Of a DNA stretch of 64,000 nucleotides, positions 27,740-35,053 are shown one piece after another. This DNA is from DASWID01 sp049682815 (lineage in GTDB: Bacteria > Desulfobacterota_D > UBA1144 > Nemesobacterales > CSP1-2): NCBI GenBank assembly GCA_049682815.1, contig JBAUII010000124.1:1-64000 (forward strand). The letters run 5' to 3'. Under the pieces are notes generated by a model that did no database searches, was not told the origin of the DNA, and saw only the letters and a list, made by a program, of their open reading frames with translations. A program made the translations under genes and the position numbers. Position 1 is the first letter of the stretch. Every line of letters starts with the position of its first letter.

Positions 27740-28042
27740 ATGGAAAGCGCTCACAAGTTGGTAATATGGCTGATTCTCACACTGACATTAAAGACTTCAT
27801 ACTCCGCCCCGGAGCCCTATATTGTTCACGTCTCCGATACACCTTTGGGTTACACTATGGTTATAAGCGGAGGCAACTATGATCCGAAGACTGTCAAAGT
27901 TATAGTGCATTTTCCTGGTGCAGCATTGAACTCACGAAAAGAACTCCCGCATATCATACGAAGATTGGTAAAGGGAACGTCATTAGGGGAAACAGGTTTG
28001 CATATCCTGGTTCTAAGAATCAGCGACCTACGGAACAGATAA
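27740..28042 (+). CDS. Short putative secreted protein, probably a fragment
   Basis: 100 codons from ATG 27740. The start has a signal-peptide-like stretch (KLVIWLILTLTLKTSYS, likely cut after SYSA). The middle reads YIVHVSDTPLGYTMVISGGN. I do not recognise the family. It lies between a sulfotransferase with a premature stop and a broken glycosyltransferase, so it may itself be the N-terminal piece of a longer secreted protein whose remainder is lost. Confidence 0.4.
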   Translation: MESAHKLVIWLILTLTLKTSYSAPEPYIVHVSDTPLGYTMVISGGNYDPKTVKVIVHFPGAALNSRKELPHIIRRLVKGTSLGETGLHILVLRISDLRNR

Positions 28043-28055
28043 ATAGGACAAGAAG

Positions 28056-28346
28056 ATAAAAGTTCTTCGTATTGTCCCTACTCGAGATCCAGAATATGGA
28101 GGGCCGGTCGAAGTAGCATAGGCTCTCTTAAGAATATGCCGGGGAAAAGGCATCAATCCACTTATATACCCAGTTAATAAAGTATCTGGAAACGGTTACT
28201 TTTTACCTTACTATCCGGGTGTAGAAGAACTGAAGAATATCAATGGTATCATAAGAAATTCTGATATAGTTCATATCCACGGTCTATGGTAGATGTTCCA
28301 TTTTAACATAATATTATTCAATCATTTTATAGAATGCCTTCGATAG
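28056..28346 (+). pseudogene. Glycosyltransferase family 4 N-terminal remnant with amber stops
   Basis: One continuous frame reads IKVLRIVPTRDPEYGGPVEV, then stop TAG 28119, ALLRICRGKGI..., SDIVHIHGLW, stop TAG 28290, and a last stop at 28344. VLRIVPT..GGP and DIVHIHGLW are classic acceptor-domain motifs of GT4 enzymes (compare the intact gene right after it). The C-terminal donor domain is absent. Both internal stops are single-base changes from CAG, consistent with a decaying gene fragment. Confidence 0.75.
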
Positions 28347-28354
28347 GTATTTAA

Positions 28355-29509
28355 ATGCGAGTATTACATATAGCCGGCTTTTATCCTGAAATCGGGGGTC
28401 CGTATAGTGTTGTCAGGGATCTTACAAGAGCTCTTTTTGAACTTGGATGTAAAGTTGGGATTTGCTCACCTTTGCCCAATGGTTATGACAAATCGAAGTT
28501 GGATGATTATGACCATTTGGATGACCTGATTTATTTAGAGTCAAAAAACTTAATATCACCAGCATGGCCATCTTTTTCTCAAGATTGGGACAAAGTTGTT
28601 GATCTGATTAGATATTATGATTTAATACACATTCATGGTATTTTCGATTACTACGCATATTTTGTATATAGGAACATAAACAAGCCTTATATAATTGCTC
28701 CTCATGGTTCATTACTGGAAGAGGTAGTTACTAAAAAATCATATTTTAGGAAGAAAGTATTTCTGTCATTGGTGGGAAAGAAGATACTTAATAAGGCTAA
28801 ATCTATTCATGCTTTGACGATGCGAGAAAAAGCTTCTCTAGAGAATATTGGTGTTGATAATCGATCAATATCTGTCATTCCTAATGGGATCAATCTTGAC
28901 GACTTTAATGATTGCCCACCAAAGGGGCTTTTGTTTAAAAAAATTCCCTTTCTACAAAGCAGAAAACTAGTTCTATTCTTAAGCAGGATAGACTGGAAGA
29001 AAGGACTCGATGATTTGATTCCTGCGTTTTCTGATGTTGTTAAAGAAATAAAGGATGCACATCTTATCCTCGTTGGTCCCGATACAAATGGATATATGAT
29101 AAAAGTTAACAGTTGGATTGAAAACTACGGTTTATCCAATCGCATTTCGTATTTAGGACCTGCTTATCGTAATGACAAATTAATGTATATGCAAGACTCT
29201 GATGTATTTGTTTTGCCTTCATACTCTGAAGCATTTCCCGTTGCTGTTATTGAGGCTATGTATATGGGGTTACCGGTTATTATTACAGAGAACTCGGGTA
29301 TTCCAGATGTTTTGAGAAATCTTAAAGCAGGTTTGGTTATTAACAAGACCAGAGAAGAAATAGCCTCAGCTATAATCAGGGTTCTCAGGGATAAAGCTTC
29401 AGCGTCTGAAATGGGAAAGAACGGAAAATCGACTGTGCAAGAAAAATTTATATGGAGTAAAATAGCTTCTAAAATGATTGAGTTTTACGCTGAAGCATTA
29501 CAGCGCTAA
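28355..29509 (+). CDS. Glycosyltransferase family 4
   Basis: 384 residues. Acceptor domain: LHIAGFYPEIGGPYSVVRDL and YYDLIHIHGIFDYYAYF. Donor domain: LFLSRIDWKKGLDDLIPAF and LPSYSEAFPVAVIEAMYMGLP, the E-x7-E region. A cytoplasmic enzyme building the repeat unit. The gene is intact and follows the broken GT4 remnant by 8 bp; the two share the same N-terminal layout. A methyltransferase follows after 30 bp. Confidence 0.92.
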   Translation: MRVLHIAGFYPEIGGPYSVVRDLTRALFELGCKVGICSPLPNGYDKSKLDDYDHLDDLIYLESKNLISPAWPSFSQDWDKVVDLIRYYDLIHIHGIFDYYAYFVYRNINKPYIIAPHGSLLEEVVTKKSYFRKKVFLSLVGKKILNKAKSIHALTMREKASLENIGVDNRSISVIPNGINLDDFNDCPPKGLLFKKIPFLQSRKLVLFLSRIDWKKGLDDLIPAFSDVVKEIKDAHLILVGPDTNGYMIKVNSWIENYGLSNRISYLGPAYRNDKLMYMQDSDVFVLPSYSEAFPVAVIEAMYMGLPVIITENSGIPDVLRNLKAGLVINKTREEIASAIIRVLRDKASASEMGKNGKSTVQEKFIWSKIASKMIEFYAEALQR

Positions 29510-29539
29510 ATATTTGATTGTGTAAATCGATTGAAATAA

Positions 29540-30214
29540 ATGGCTGAACCTTTTATTACTGAATCTGATAACGGACTTATTGAGGATTATGGCTGGAATG
29601 AGCCAAAAACGCATGCGCATAATTACCTACTAGGTGATCTGATAAATATCTTAACTAAGTTTGAGATTCCGAAGACGGCTCAAATTCTTGACGCAGGTTG
29701 TGGAGGTGGCTATATGATTCATGAGCTTTATGGAAAAGGCTATGAAAATATTTGGGGTTTTGACGCTTCTAAAAGCGGAATAGAGGTTTCTCAAAATAGT
29801 TTCCCCGAAATTAAAGATCGATTTAGGATTCATGATGCCTATGAGAACCTATTGCCTGATTCTTTCCCTGACAGGAATTATGACTTAGTTATATCCGTGG
29901 AGGTAATCGAACATTTATACAGCCCAAAGAAATATCTTGAAAATATAAATCGATGGTTGAAACTCGGCGGTTATCTTGTTATTACAACCCCATATCATGG
30001 CTATTTAAAGAATTTGGCAATTTCCCTAATAAATGGATTTGATTTTCATTTTAATCCTTTGTGGCAGGGGGGGCATGTAAAGTTTTTCTCGAAAGACACG
30101 ATTTGCAAAATTCTCGGAGATACTAATTTTGAGCCGGTTGATTTTACCGGGAGCGGAAGGCTCCCTTATCTTTGGAAATCGATGGTGATCGTTGCAAAAA
30201 AAGTAGGCGATTAA
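29540..30214 (+). CDS. Class I SAM-dependent methyltransferase
   Basis: 224 residues. SAM motif I is ILDAGCGGGYMIHEL (about 51-65), followed by GFDASKSGIEVSQ and the acidic motif VISVEVIEHLYSPKKYL, as in Methyltransf_23/UbiG-like sugar methyltransferases. It abuts the next glycosyltransferase gene directly (TAA then ATG). Methylation of a repeat-unit sugar is the likely role; the position is unknown. Confidence 0.88.
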   Translation: MAEPFITESDNGLIEDYGWNEPKTHAHNYLLGDLINILTKFEIPKTAQILDAGCGGGYMIHELYGKGYENIWGFDASKSGIEVSQNSFPEIKDRFRIHDAYENLLPDSFPDRNYDLVISVEVIEHLYSPKKYLENINRWLKLGGYLVITTPYHGYLKNLAISLINGFDFHFNPLWQGGHVKFFSKDTICKILGDTNFEPVDFTGSGRLPYLWKSMVIVAKKVGD

Positions 30215-31222
30215 ATGACGAAACTTCCCATTTCCGTGATCATCCTTACTTATAACGAAGAAAAAAATATCGAAGCCTGTCTAAAAAGTGTAGCAGGCTG
30301 GGTAAAGGAAATATTCGTGGTAGATTCGTATTCGACCGACAGGACATTAGATATTGTAGGAAATTATACCGACAACGTATTTCAACATAGCTTTGAAAAC
30401 TATTCTAAACAGAGAAATTGGGCGTTAAGAAATTTACCCATAGAGACAGAGTGGGTACTAAACCTGGATTCGGACCATAGGGTCTCTCTTGAACTAAAAA
30501 ATGAACTTCAGAAGGTCTTTCTGAACGGACTGGATGATAGCTTGAACGGATTTCTGATAAGCAGAAAAACAATATTTATGGACAAGTGGATAAAACGTGG
30601 AGGACACTACCCTGCGTATCATTCAATATTATTCAAGAAAGATGCTGGATTTTGTGAGGACAGACTATATGATCAACATTTTGTAGTTGAAGGAGAATTA
30701 AAATATCTAGCAGGTACTGTAATCGATATAATAACGGACTCGTTAACTAATTTTATCCATCGGCACAACAAATGGGCTACTTTTGAAGCGATGGAGTTTC
30801 TCACAAAAGAAAGCATTAGTAGTGAGAAAAAAATTAAGCCGGATATATTAGGACATGCAATACAAAGGAGGCGCTTTTTAAGAACTAGTTATAATAGACT
30901 TCCATTATTTGTCAGGCCCTTTTTGTATTTTACTTACAGGTATTTTTTTAGGCTCGGTTTTCTTGAAGGAAGAGAGGGGTTAATATTCCACTTTTTACAA
31001 GGCTTTTGGTACAGGTTTTTAGTTGATGCAAAAATATACGAGATCCAGAAAAGAGCTAAGGTGGAAAATAGGAATGTAAGTGATGTGATTTATGAGTTGT
31101 ACGGGATTGAGGCTGGGAGAGGAGGAGAGGGAATAAGGGGGGGAGAAGAAGAAATTAGAGATTCATGGAGATGGGAAAAGAGGAGATTAGAGATTCATAG
31201 AGACTATAAAAATAGAGACTAG
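30215..31222 (+). CDS. Glycosyltransferase family 2 with a repeat-derived C-terminal tail
   Basis: 335 residues. The GT-A domain begins PISVIILTYNEEKNIEACLKS with VDSYSTDRTLDI and LNLDSDHRVS (the DxD-like donor site). It resembles the WaaE/KdtX group of LPS-core glycosyltransferases. The natural end seems to be near residue 302 (YELYGIEAG). After that the frame runs into GAGATT-type repeats, and the last 20-odd residues (EIRDSWRWEKRRLEIHRDY...) and the stop come from the left 72-bp direct repeat. So the insertion has replaced or extended the tail, probably without harm to the catalytic domain. Confidence 0.88.
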   Translation: MTKLPISVIILTYNEEKNIEACLKSVAGWVKEIFVVDSYSTDRTLDIVGNYTDNVFQHSFENYSKQRNWALRNLPIETEWVLNLDSDHRVSLELKNELQKVFLNGLDDSLNGFLISRKTIFMDKWIKRGGHYPAYHSILFKKDAGFCEDRLYDQHFVVEGELKYLAGTVIDIITDSLTNFIHRHNKWATFEAMEFLTKESISSEKKIKPDILGHAIQRRRFLRTSYNRLPLFVRPFLYFTYRYFFRLGFLEGREGLIFHFLQGFWYRFLVDAKIYEIQKRAKVENRNVSDVIYELYGIEAGRGGEGIRGGEEEIRDSWRWEKRRLEIHRDYKNRD

Positions 31223-31225
31223 AGA
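31154..31225. repeat. 72-bp perfect direct repeat, left copy (GAGATT/GAGACT-rich)
   Basis: Identical at all 72 positions to 31669-31740. It is made of degenerate units such as GAGATTCATGGAGAT and TAGAGACTAGAGA. It overlaps the 3' end of the GT2 gene and lies just upstream of the four-helix-bundle gene. Related units continue to about 31245 and supply that gene's SD and start. Confidence 0.95.
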
Positions 31226-31241
31226 CTAGGAGATTAAGAGA

Positions 31242-31619
31242 TTGGGGAATATAAAGAGTTTCGAAGATCTTGATGTTTGGCAGGAAGGCAAAAAATTAGT
31301 TCTAAAGACTTATGTGCTTACTAATGATTTTCCGAAGGAAGAAGCTTACGGTATGACTTCACAGGTAAGGAGAGCAGCGTTGTCTATACCAGCAAATATT
31401 GCTGAGGGGTTTGGCCGTTACCATTTCATGGACAAAGCGAAGTTTTATCTAAATGCTAGAGGTTCTCTGTATGAACTAAAGAGTCATCTATTAATAGCGA
31501 GGGAACTGGGTTTTATTAAAGATGGAATACAGAATGATGTTTTTCAAATAATTGAGGATCTGGGTTTGAGAATTAATAATTTGATTGGTAAAACGAGGAG
31601 TATGAAGGATAGAGATTAG
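31242..31619 (+). CDS. Four-helix-bundle protein (23S rRNA intervening-sequence / S23 family)
   Basis: 125 residues. SFEDLDVWQEGKKLVLKTY, then FPKEEAYGMTSQVRRAALSI, PANIAEGFGR and LNARGSLYELKSHLLIARELG are the standard family signatures. The family forms pentameric four-helix bundles and is related to Avd, the accessory protein of diversity-generating retroelements. Its cellular role is unknown. There is no ATG: translation must begin at TTG 31242, with AGGAG (31228-31232) 9 nt upstream. Both lie in the surrounding repeat. The stop and the last residues (KDRD) also fall in repeat sequence. Perfect 72-bp direct repeats bracket it, suggesting it travels as cargo or agent of a small element. Confidence 0.93.
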   Translation: MGNIKSFEDLDVWQEGKKLVLKTYVLTNDFPKEEAYGMTSQVRRAALSIPANIAEGFGRYHFMDKAKFYLNARGSLYELKSHLLIARELGFIKDGIQNDVFQIIEDLGLRINNLIGKTRSMKDRD

Positions 31620-31668
31620 AAGATTGGGGAATAGAATAAGGAGATTCATTGAGATTAAAAGAATAGAG

Positions 31669-31740
31669 ATTAGAGATTCATGGAGATGGGAAAAGAGGAG
31701 ATTAGAGATTCATAGAGACTATAAAAATAGAGACTAGAGA
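31669..31740. repeat. 72-bp perfect direct repeat, right copy
   Basis: Exact copy of 31154-31225, offset 515 bp. It is preceded by more degenerate GAGATT units from about 31606 and followed by a hairpin and a pyrimidine-rich arm. Confidence 0.95.
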
Positions 31741-31743
31741 TTG

Positions 31744-31860
31744 GGAAACTGAAAGTTTCCTTAGTCTCAATTAATCTCAACAAGTCTCAATTTAGTCTCG
31801 TATAGTCTCTCTAGTCTCATAATCTCAAGAAATCTCAAATAGTCTCATGTAATCTCTCTA
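31744..31860. repeat. Hairpin plus pyrimidine-rich inverse arm of the repeat element
   Basis: GGAAACT-GAA-AGTTTCC (31744-31760) is a perfect 7-bp hairpin. From 31759 the strand bias flips: units become AGTCTCAAT/AATCTCAA, the reverse complement of the GAGATT/GAGACT units upstream. The arm can therefore fold back on the purine-rich part. Bases 31759-31791 match 32873-32905 at 32 of 33 positions. The arm ends inside the stop codon of the PIN gene. Confidence 0.9.
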
Positions 31861-32310
31861 TTTCCCCTTTGCCTTGGACTTACTAAATAAACCCTTAGGA
31901 TCGAGGCGTTTAATATCTTCGATATAGTCAAAATGAGTATCTGGAGAGATTATCTGAGTTAAGCCATTATTATGCATCACTGCAATATGAATTTCATCTC
32001 TCGCTGTAACACCTTTGGGAGCATATTGCTCGAAGAGCTTGACTGCAAGGCGAATGTCGTCGGGATAGATAGGATAGATCCTGGGCATTATAGTAAGCAG
32101 GTTATTTGCCATAGTAACAGCGATTTGCCATTCCCTTATGGCTCCATAGCGATACAAGACTTCCTGGATGATTTCGGTATCTATGGCAACATCCATGCGC
32201 CCCTCGGCGATCTCAGTCATAATCCAGGCGCAAGACTTTTTATAGGTATGGTTCTGTCCCGCCGCATACATGGGCACGCTGACGTCCAAAAAGAATTCAC
32301 CATTATTCAT
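31858..32310 (-). CDS. PIN-domain protein, probable VapC-type toxin ribonuclease
   Basis: 150 residues on the minus strand. Acidic PIN residues are visible: FFLDVSVPMYAAG (Asp9), IDTEIIQEVLYRYG (acidic helix) and GVTARDEIHIAVM (central Asp), with a final SPDTHFDYI. VapC-type toxins cleave RNA, and the family needs Mg2+. The start overlaps the end of the upstream antitoxin-like gene by 8 bp, the usual toxin-antitoxin arrangement. The stop codon lies in the pyrimidine arm of the adjacent repeat element, so the element ends right at the toxin's 3' end. Confidence 0.82.
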   Translation of the reverse strand: MNNGEFFLDVSVPMYAAGQNHTYKKSCAWIMTEIAEGRMDVAIDTEIIQEVLYRYGAIREWQIAVTMANNLLTIMPRIYPIYPDDIRLAVKLFEQYAPKGVTARDEIHIAVMHNNGLTQIISPDTHFDYIEDIKRLDPKGLFSKSKAKGK

Positions 32311-32587
32311 TCAGGGCGCCTTTTATAATGTCCGCTTCCATTTCCTGCCAGTCGGCCACAGGTGCCTCTAAGGAGAGTAAACTCTTTAGCGCTTTCTTTC
32401 GCTGTTCAAGAAGTGTCTTTTTAAAGTACTCTTCTTCGATTGCCTTACGAATAAGAACACTGATTGGTTTCCCTTCTTCTTTGGCTGTGCGAAGAAGCAT
32501 CTCATACTGCTCCTCGGTTAGAACCGTTTGAACCCGTTTGGTATAAGCGGAGCTGATTCTTTGCTTGTGCTTTGTTTTAGTTTTCAT
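32303..32587 (-). CDS. Putative antitoxin partner of the PIN toxin (ribbon-helix-helix type)
   Basis: 94 residues. RVQTVLTEEQYEMLLRTAKE followed by GKPISVLIRKAIEEEYFKK fits the beta-strand-helix-helix of CopG/RHH DNA-binding antitoxins. The C-terminal LEAPVADWQEMEADIIKG would be the toxin-binding tail. It is transcribed from about 32.6 kb leftward with the toxin, 8-bp overlap. RHH antitoxins normally repress their own promoter, and a promoter would have to lie in 32588-32670. Confidence 0.78.
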   Translation of the reverse strand: MKTKTKHKQRISSAYTKRVQTVLTEEQYEMLLRTAKEEGKPISVLIRKAIEEEYFKKTLLEQRKKALKSLLSLEAPVADWQEMEADIIKGALNE

Positions 32588-32672
32588 ATCATCATTATCC
32601 GGTAGTATGAAATAGGTATTGTATATATGATACTACGAAATTGCGTAATGACAAGGGGGGGATGAAAAGATT

Positions 32673-32905
32673 TGAGATTAGGAGACTGGAGATTATAAAG
32701 ATTGAGATTGGAGACTACAAAAAACAGAGACTGGGAGATTAGGAGATTGGGGAAGAAAGGATTGGAGATTCATGGAGATTGGGAGATTGGGGGAAGAGAT
32801 TGGAGATTATAAAGATGGAGATTAGGAGACTACAAAAAACAGAGACTGGAGACTGCAAGTGTTTACTAGTCTCCTTAGTCTCAATTAATCTCAACAAATC
32901 TCAAT
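32673..32905. repeat. Second, gene-less copy of the GAGATT/GAGACT repeat architecture
   Basis: A purine-rich part (32673-32857) made of GAGATT/GAGACT units contains an imperfect tandem duplication: 32688-32734 and 32802-32849, both of the form GGAGATTATAAAGAT... to ...AACAGAGACTGG. It switches to a pyrimidine arm (32869-32905) whose 33 bp at 32873-32905 match the first element's arm with one mismatch. It has no gene inside. It ends 6 bp before the carbamoyltransferase ATG. Confidence 0.9.
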
Positions 32906-32911
32906 AACAAA

Positions 32912-34636
32912 ATGCTAATACTTGGCATCAATGCATATCATGGTGATTCTTCGGCCTGTTTAGTTGATGATGGGAGGCTTGTGTGTGCTATTGAAGAGGA
33001 AAGAATCAGGAGGATAAAGCATTGGGCTGGACTTCCTACTGAATCTATTAAATGGTGCTTGGAGTATGCAAATATAGCTATTAAGGACGTTGACCATATT
33101 GCTGTATCGAGAAATCCCTCGGCTCACCTTCACAAGAAGATCTTAAGGGTACTAAAAAATACACCTAGGTTAGGTTTTCTTAAGAGCAGGCTGCAGAATG
33201 CTTCAAAGATAAAGGATATTAGAACTTCCATCGCCGAAGACCTTGGAATTAATCCTTCAAATATAAAAGCCAAGGTACACAATGTTGAGCACCATCGGGC
33301 TCACCTGGCAAGTACTTATTTTGTATCTCCTTTTGACAAAGCTCTTTGCGTCTCCGTCGATGGCTTTGGAGATTTTTTAAGCGCAATGAGAGGTAAGGGT
33401 GAAGGGAATAAGATCGATCTTTTTGATTGGGTCGAGTATCCGCATTCCTTAGGAATTTTTTACACAGCTTTTACTCAATTCTTAGGATTCTGGAAATATG
33501 GGGATGAGTATAAGGTGATGGGGCTTTCTGCTTTTGGTGAAGCGATTTATTTAAATGAGATGAAAAAGATAGTGAGACTTAGAGATAATGGCTTATTTGA
33601 GCTCGATACGTCCTTCTTTCGTCATGATAAGGAAGGGGTTGATATGCTATGGGAAGACGGGAGTCCCGTGTTGGGAAGAATTTTTTCCGATAAGTTAGTC
33701 GAAACTTTTGGAAAGCCAAGAGAAAAAGAGGAAGAAATGACCAAGCATCATCAGGATATTGCTGCATCAGTGCAGGCTGTGTACGAAGATGCCTTCTTTC
33801 ACATGTTGACCGACGCATACCAAAAGACAGGAATAGATAAAATTGCCCTTGCCGGCGGATGTATTCAGAATTCACTGGCGAATGGAAAGATATTCGAGAG
33901 GACTCCATATAAAGAGATTTACATTCCTCCTGCTTCCCACGATGGCGGAACTGCGGTAGGCGCTGCATTTTGGGTATGGAACATGACAATTGAAAGGAGT
34001 AGAGATTTCATAATGAAGAGCCCATATTGGGGACCCGAATTCTCAGAATTGGAGATAGAAGAGATTTTACGGAAAAAGGATGTGAAGTTTGAAAAGTTGA
34101 ATGACTTCACGCTGTTCAGAAGAACTGCGAAGGACATCGCCGATGGGAAAATTGTAGGATGGTTTCAAGGAAGGAGTGAATGGGGACCAAGGGCTCTAGG
34201 GAACAGGAGCATTCTCGTAGACCCGAGAAGGAAAGAAATGAAGGATATCTTGAATGAAAGAATAAAAAGGAGAGAAAGTTTTAGACCCTTTGCTCCTTCG
34301 GTAATTGAGGATTTTGTATCTGAGTGGTTTGAGCAATCATCTCCTGTTCCGTTTATGGAAAAGGTGTACGCCATAAGGCCTGAAAGAGGAAAATTTATTC
34401 CTGCGGTCGTTCATGTCGATGGCACAGGTAGACTTCAAACTGTTTCAAAAGAAATGAACCCAAAGTATCATAAGCTGATAGAAGAATTCTACCGACAGAC
34501 CAAAGTTCCCGTTGTTCTTAACACCTCATTTAATGAAAATGAACCTATAGTGAATACTCCACTCGATGCTTTTGAATGTTTTTCGAAAGCAAATATGGAT
34601 GTTCTTGTCATGGGTAACTATTATCTAACAAATTAA
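32912..34636 (+). CDS. Carbamoyltransferase (NodU/CmcH family)
   Basis: 574 residues. The N-terminal Kae1-like domain begins ILGINAYHGDSSACLVDDGR and includes NVEHHRAHLASTYF with metal/adenylate-site histidines, then SVDGFGD and GGCIQNSLANGKI. The C-terminal domain has WFQGRSEWGPRALGNRSIL and RRESFRPFAPSV, characteristic of NodU/TobZ. The enzyme moves carbamoyl from carbamoyl phosphate, via carbamoyl-AMP, to a hydroxyl. Here a sugar of the polysaccharide is the likely acceptor. There is no recognisable SD: the 6 bp before ATG 32912 follow a repeat end, so the insertion may have displaced the native leader. Confidence 0.94.
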   Translation: MLILGINAYHGDSSACLVDDGRLVCAIEEERIRRIKHWAGLPTESIKWCLEYANIAIKDVDHIAVSRNPSAHLHKKILRVLKNTPRLGFLKSRLQNASKIKDIRTSIAEDLGINPSNIKAKVHNVEHHRAHLASTYFVSPFDKALCVSVDGFGDFLSAMRGKGEGNKIDLFDWVEYPHSLGIFYTAFTQFLGFWKYGDEYKVMGLSAFGEAIYLNEMKKIVRLRDNGLFELDTSFFRHDKEGVDMLWEDGSPVLGRIFSDKLVETFGKPREKEEEMTKHHQDIAASVQAVYEDAFFHMLTDAYQKTGIDKIALAGGCIQNSLANGKIFERTPYKEIYIPPASHDGGTAVGAAFWVWNMTIERSRDFIMKSPYWGPEFSELEIEEILRKKDVKFEKLNDFTLFRRTAKDIADGKIVGWFQGRSEWGPRALGNRSILVDPRRKEMKDILNERIKRRESFRPFAPSVIEDFVSEWFEQSSPVPFMEKVYAIRPERGKFIPAVVHVDGTGRLQTVSKEMNPKYHKLIEEFYRQTKVPVVLNTSFNENEPIVNTPLDAFECFSKANMDVLVMGNYYLTN

Positions 34637-34695
34637 GTAATAAGTAAGATTTTATTTGGATTTCTTATTAGTTCTCGAATGTTTGAGATTCTCTA

Positions 34696-35007
34696 ATGAA
34701 AGTCATTAATTTTTCTAAAATAAGCAACAGAAGCTTGACTGGAAAACTTCTCAGATTTCCGCTCAAATTGATTCCGCGTGGTTGTACAACAATAATCATT
34801 CAGGGTAATAACAGAGGCTACAGATGGGTAGTTGGAAGTTGTGTTCATGGCTACTGGTTTGGAAGTTATGAGTTTTTCAAAGAAGAAGCTATTTCCTCTC
34901 CTTTAAAAGAAGGTATGGTTGCCTATGATATTGGTGCTCATGCGGGTTTTTACAAGTTGCTGTTTGCAAGGCTTTGTGGTGTTCGTGGATTTGTGTATGC
35001 ATTTTAA
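34696..35007 (+). pseudogene. FkbM methyltransferase N-terminal fragment (paralogue of the gene at 36.5 kb)
   Basis: 103 codons that align closely with the first 103 of the intact gene at 36482 (ISNRSLTGKLLRFPLKLIPR versus ISNQSLLGKFLRLPLKLIPK; MVAYDIGAHAGFY). It stops with TAA exactly where the intact copy has Glu in YAFEPNA; the next codons read P-A-A before a second stop, then similarity ends. SAM motif I is present, but motif II and the catalytic part are missing, so the gene is inactive. Confidence 0.85.
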
Positions 35008-35053
35008 CCAGCAGCATAGTTTAACAGACCGGTAACGAGAAAGAGGGCGTAGT

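Noticed and set aside
27559..28346. TAG stop codon reassignment
   Set aside because: Intact genes in the same window end at TAG and the affected frames also show other damage such as missing domains; simple decay is the better reading.
31110..31860. Diversity-generating retroelement (Avd-like protein plus repeats)
   Set aside because: No reverse transcriptase and no template/variable repeat pair with adenine-specific differences; the two 72-bp repeats are identical.
31110..32905. CRISPR array suggested by the many short repeated units
   Set aside because: Units are degenerate, irregularly spaced, without unique spacers, and no cas genes are present.
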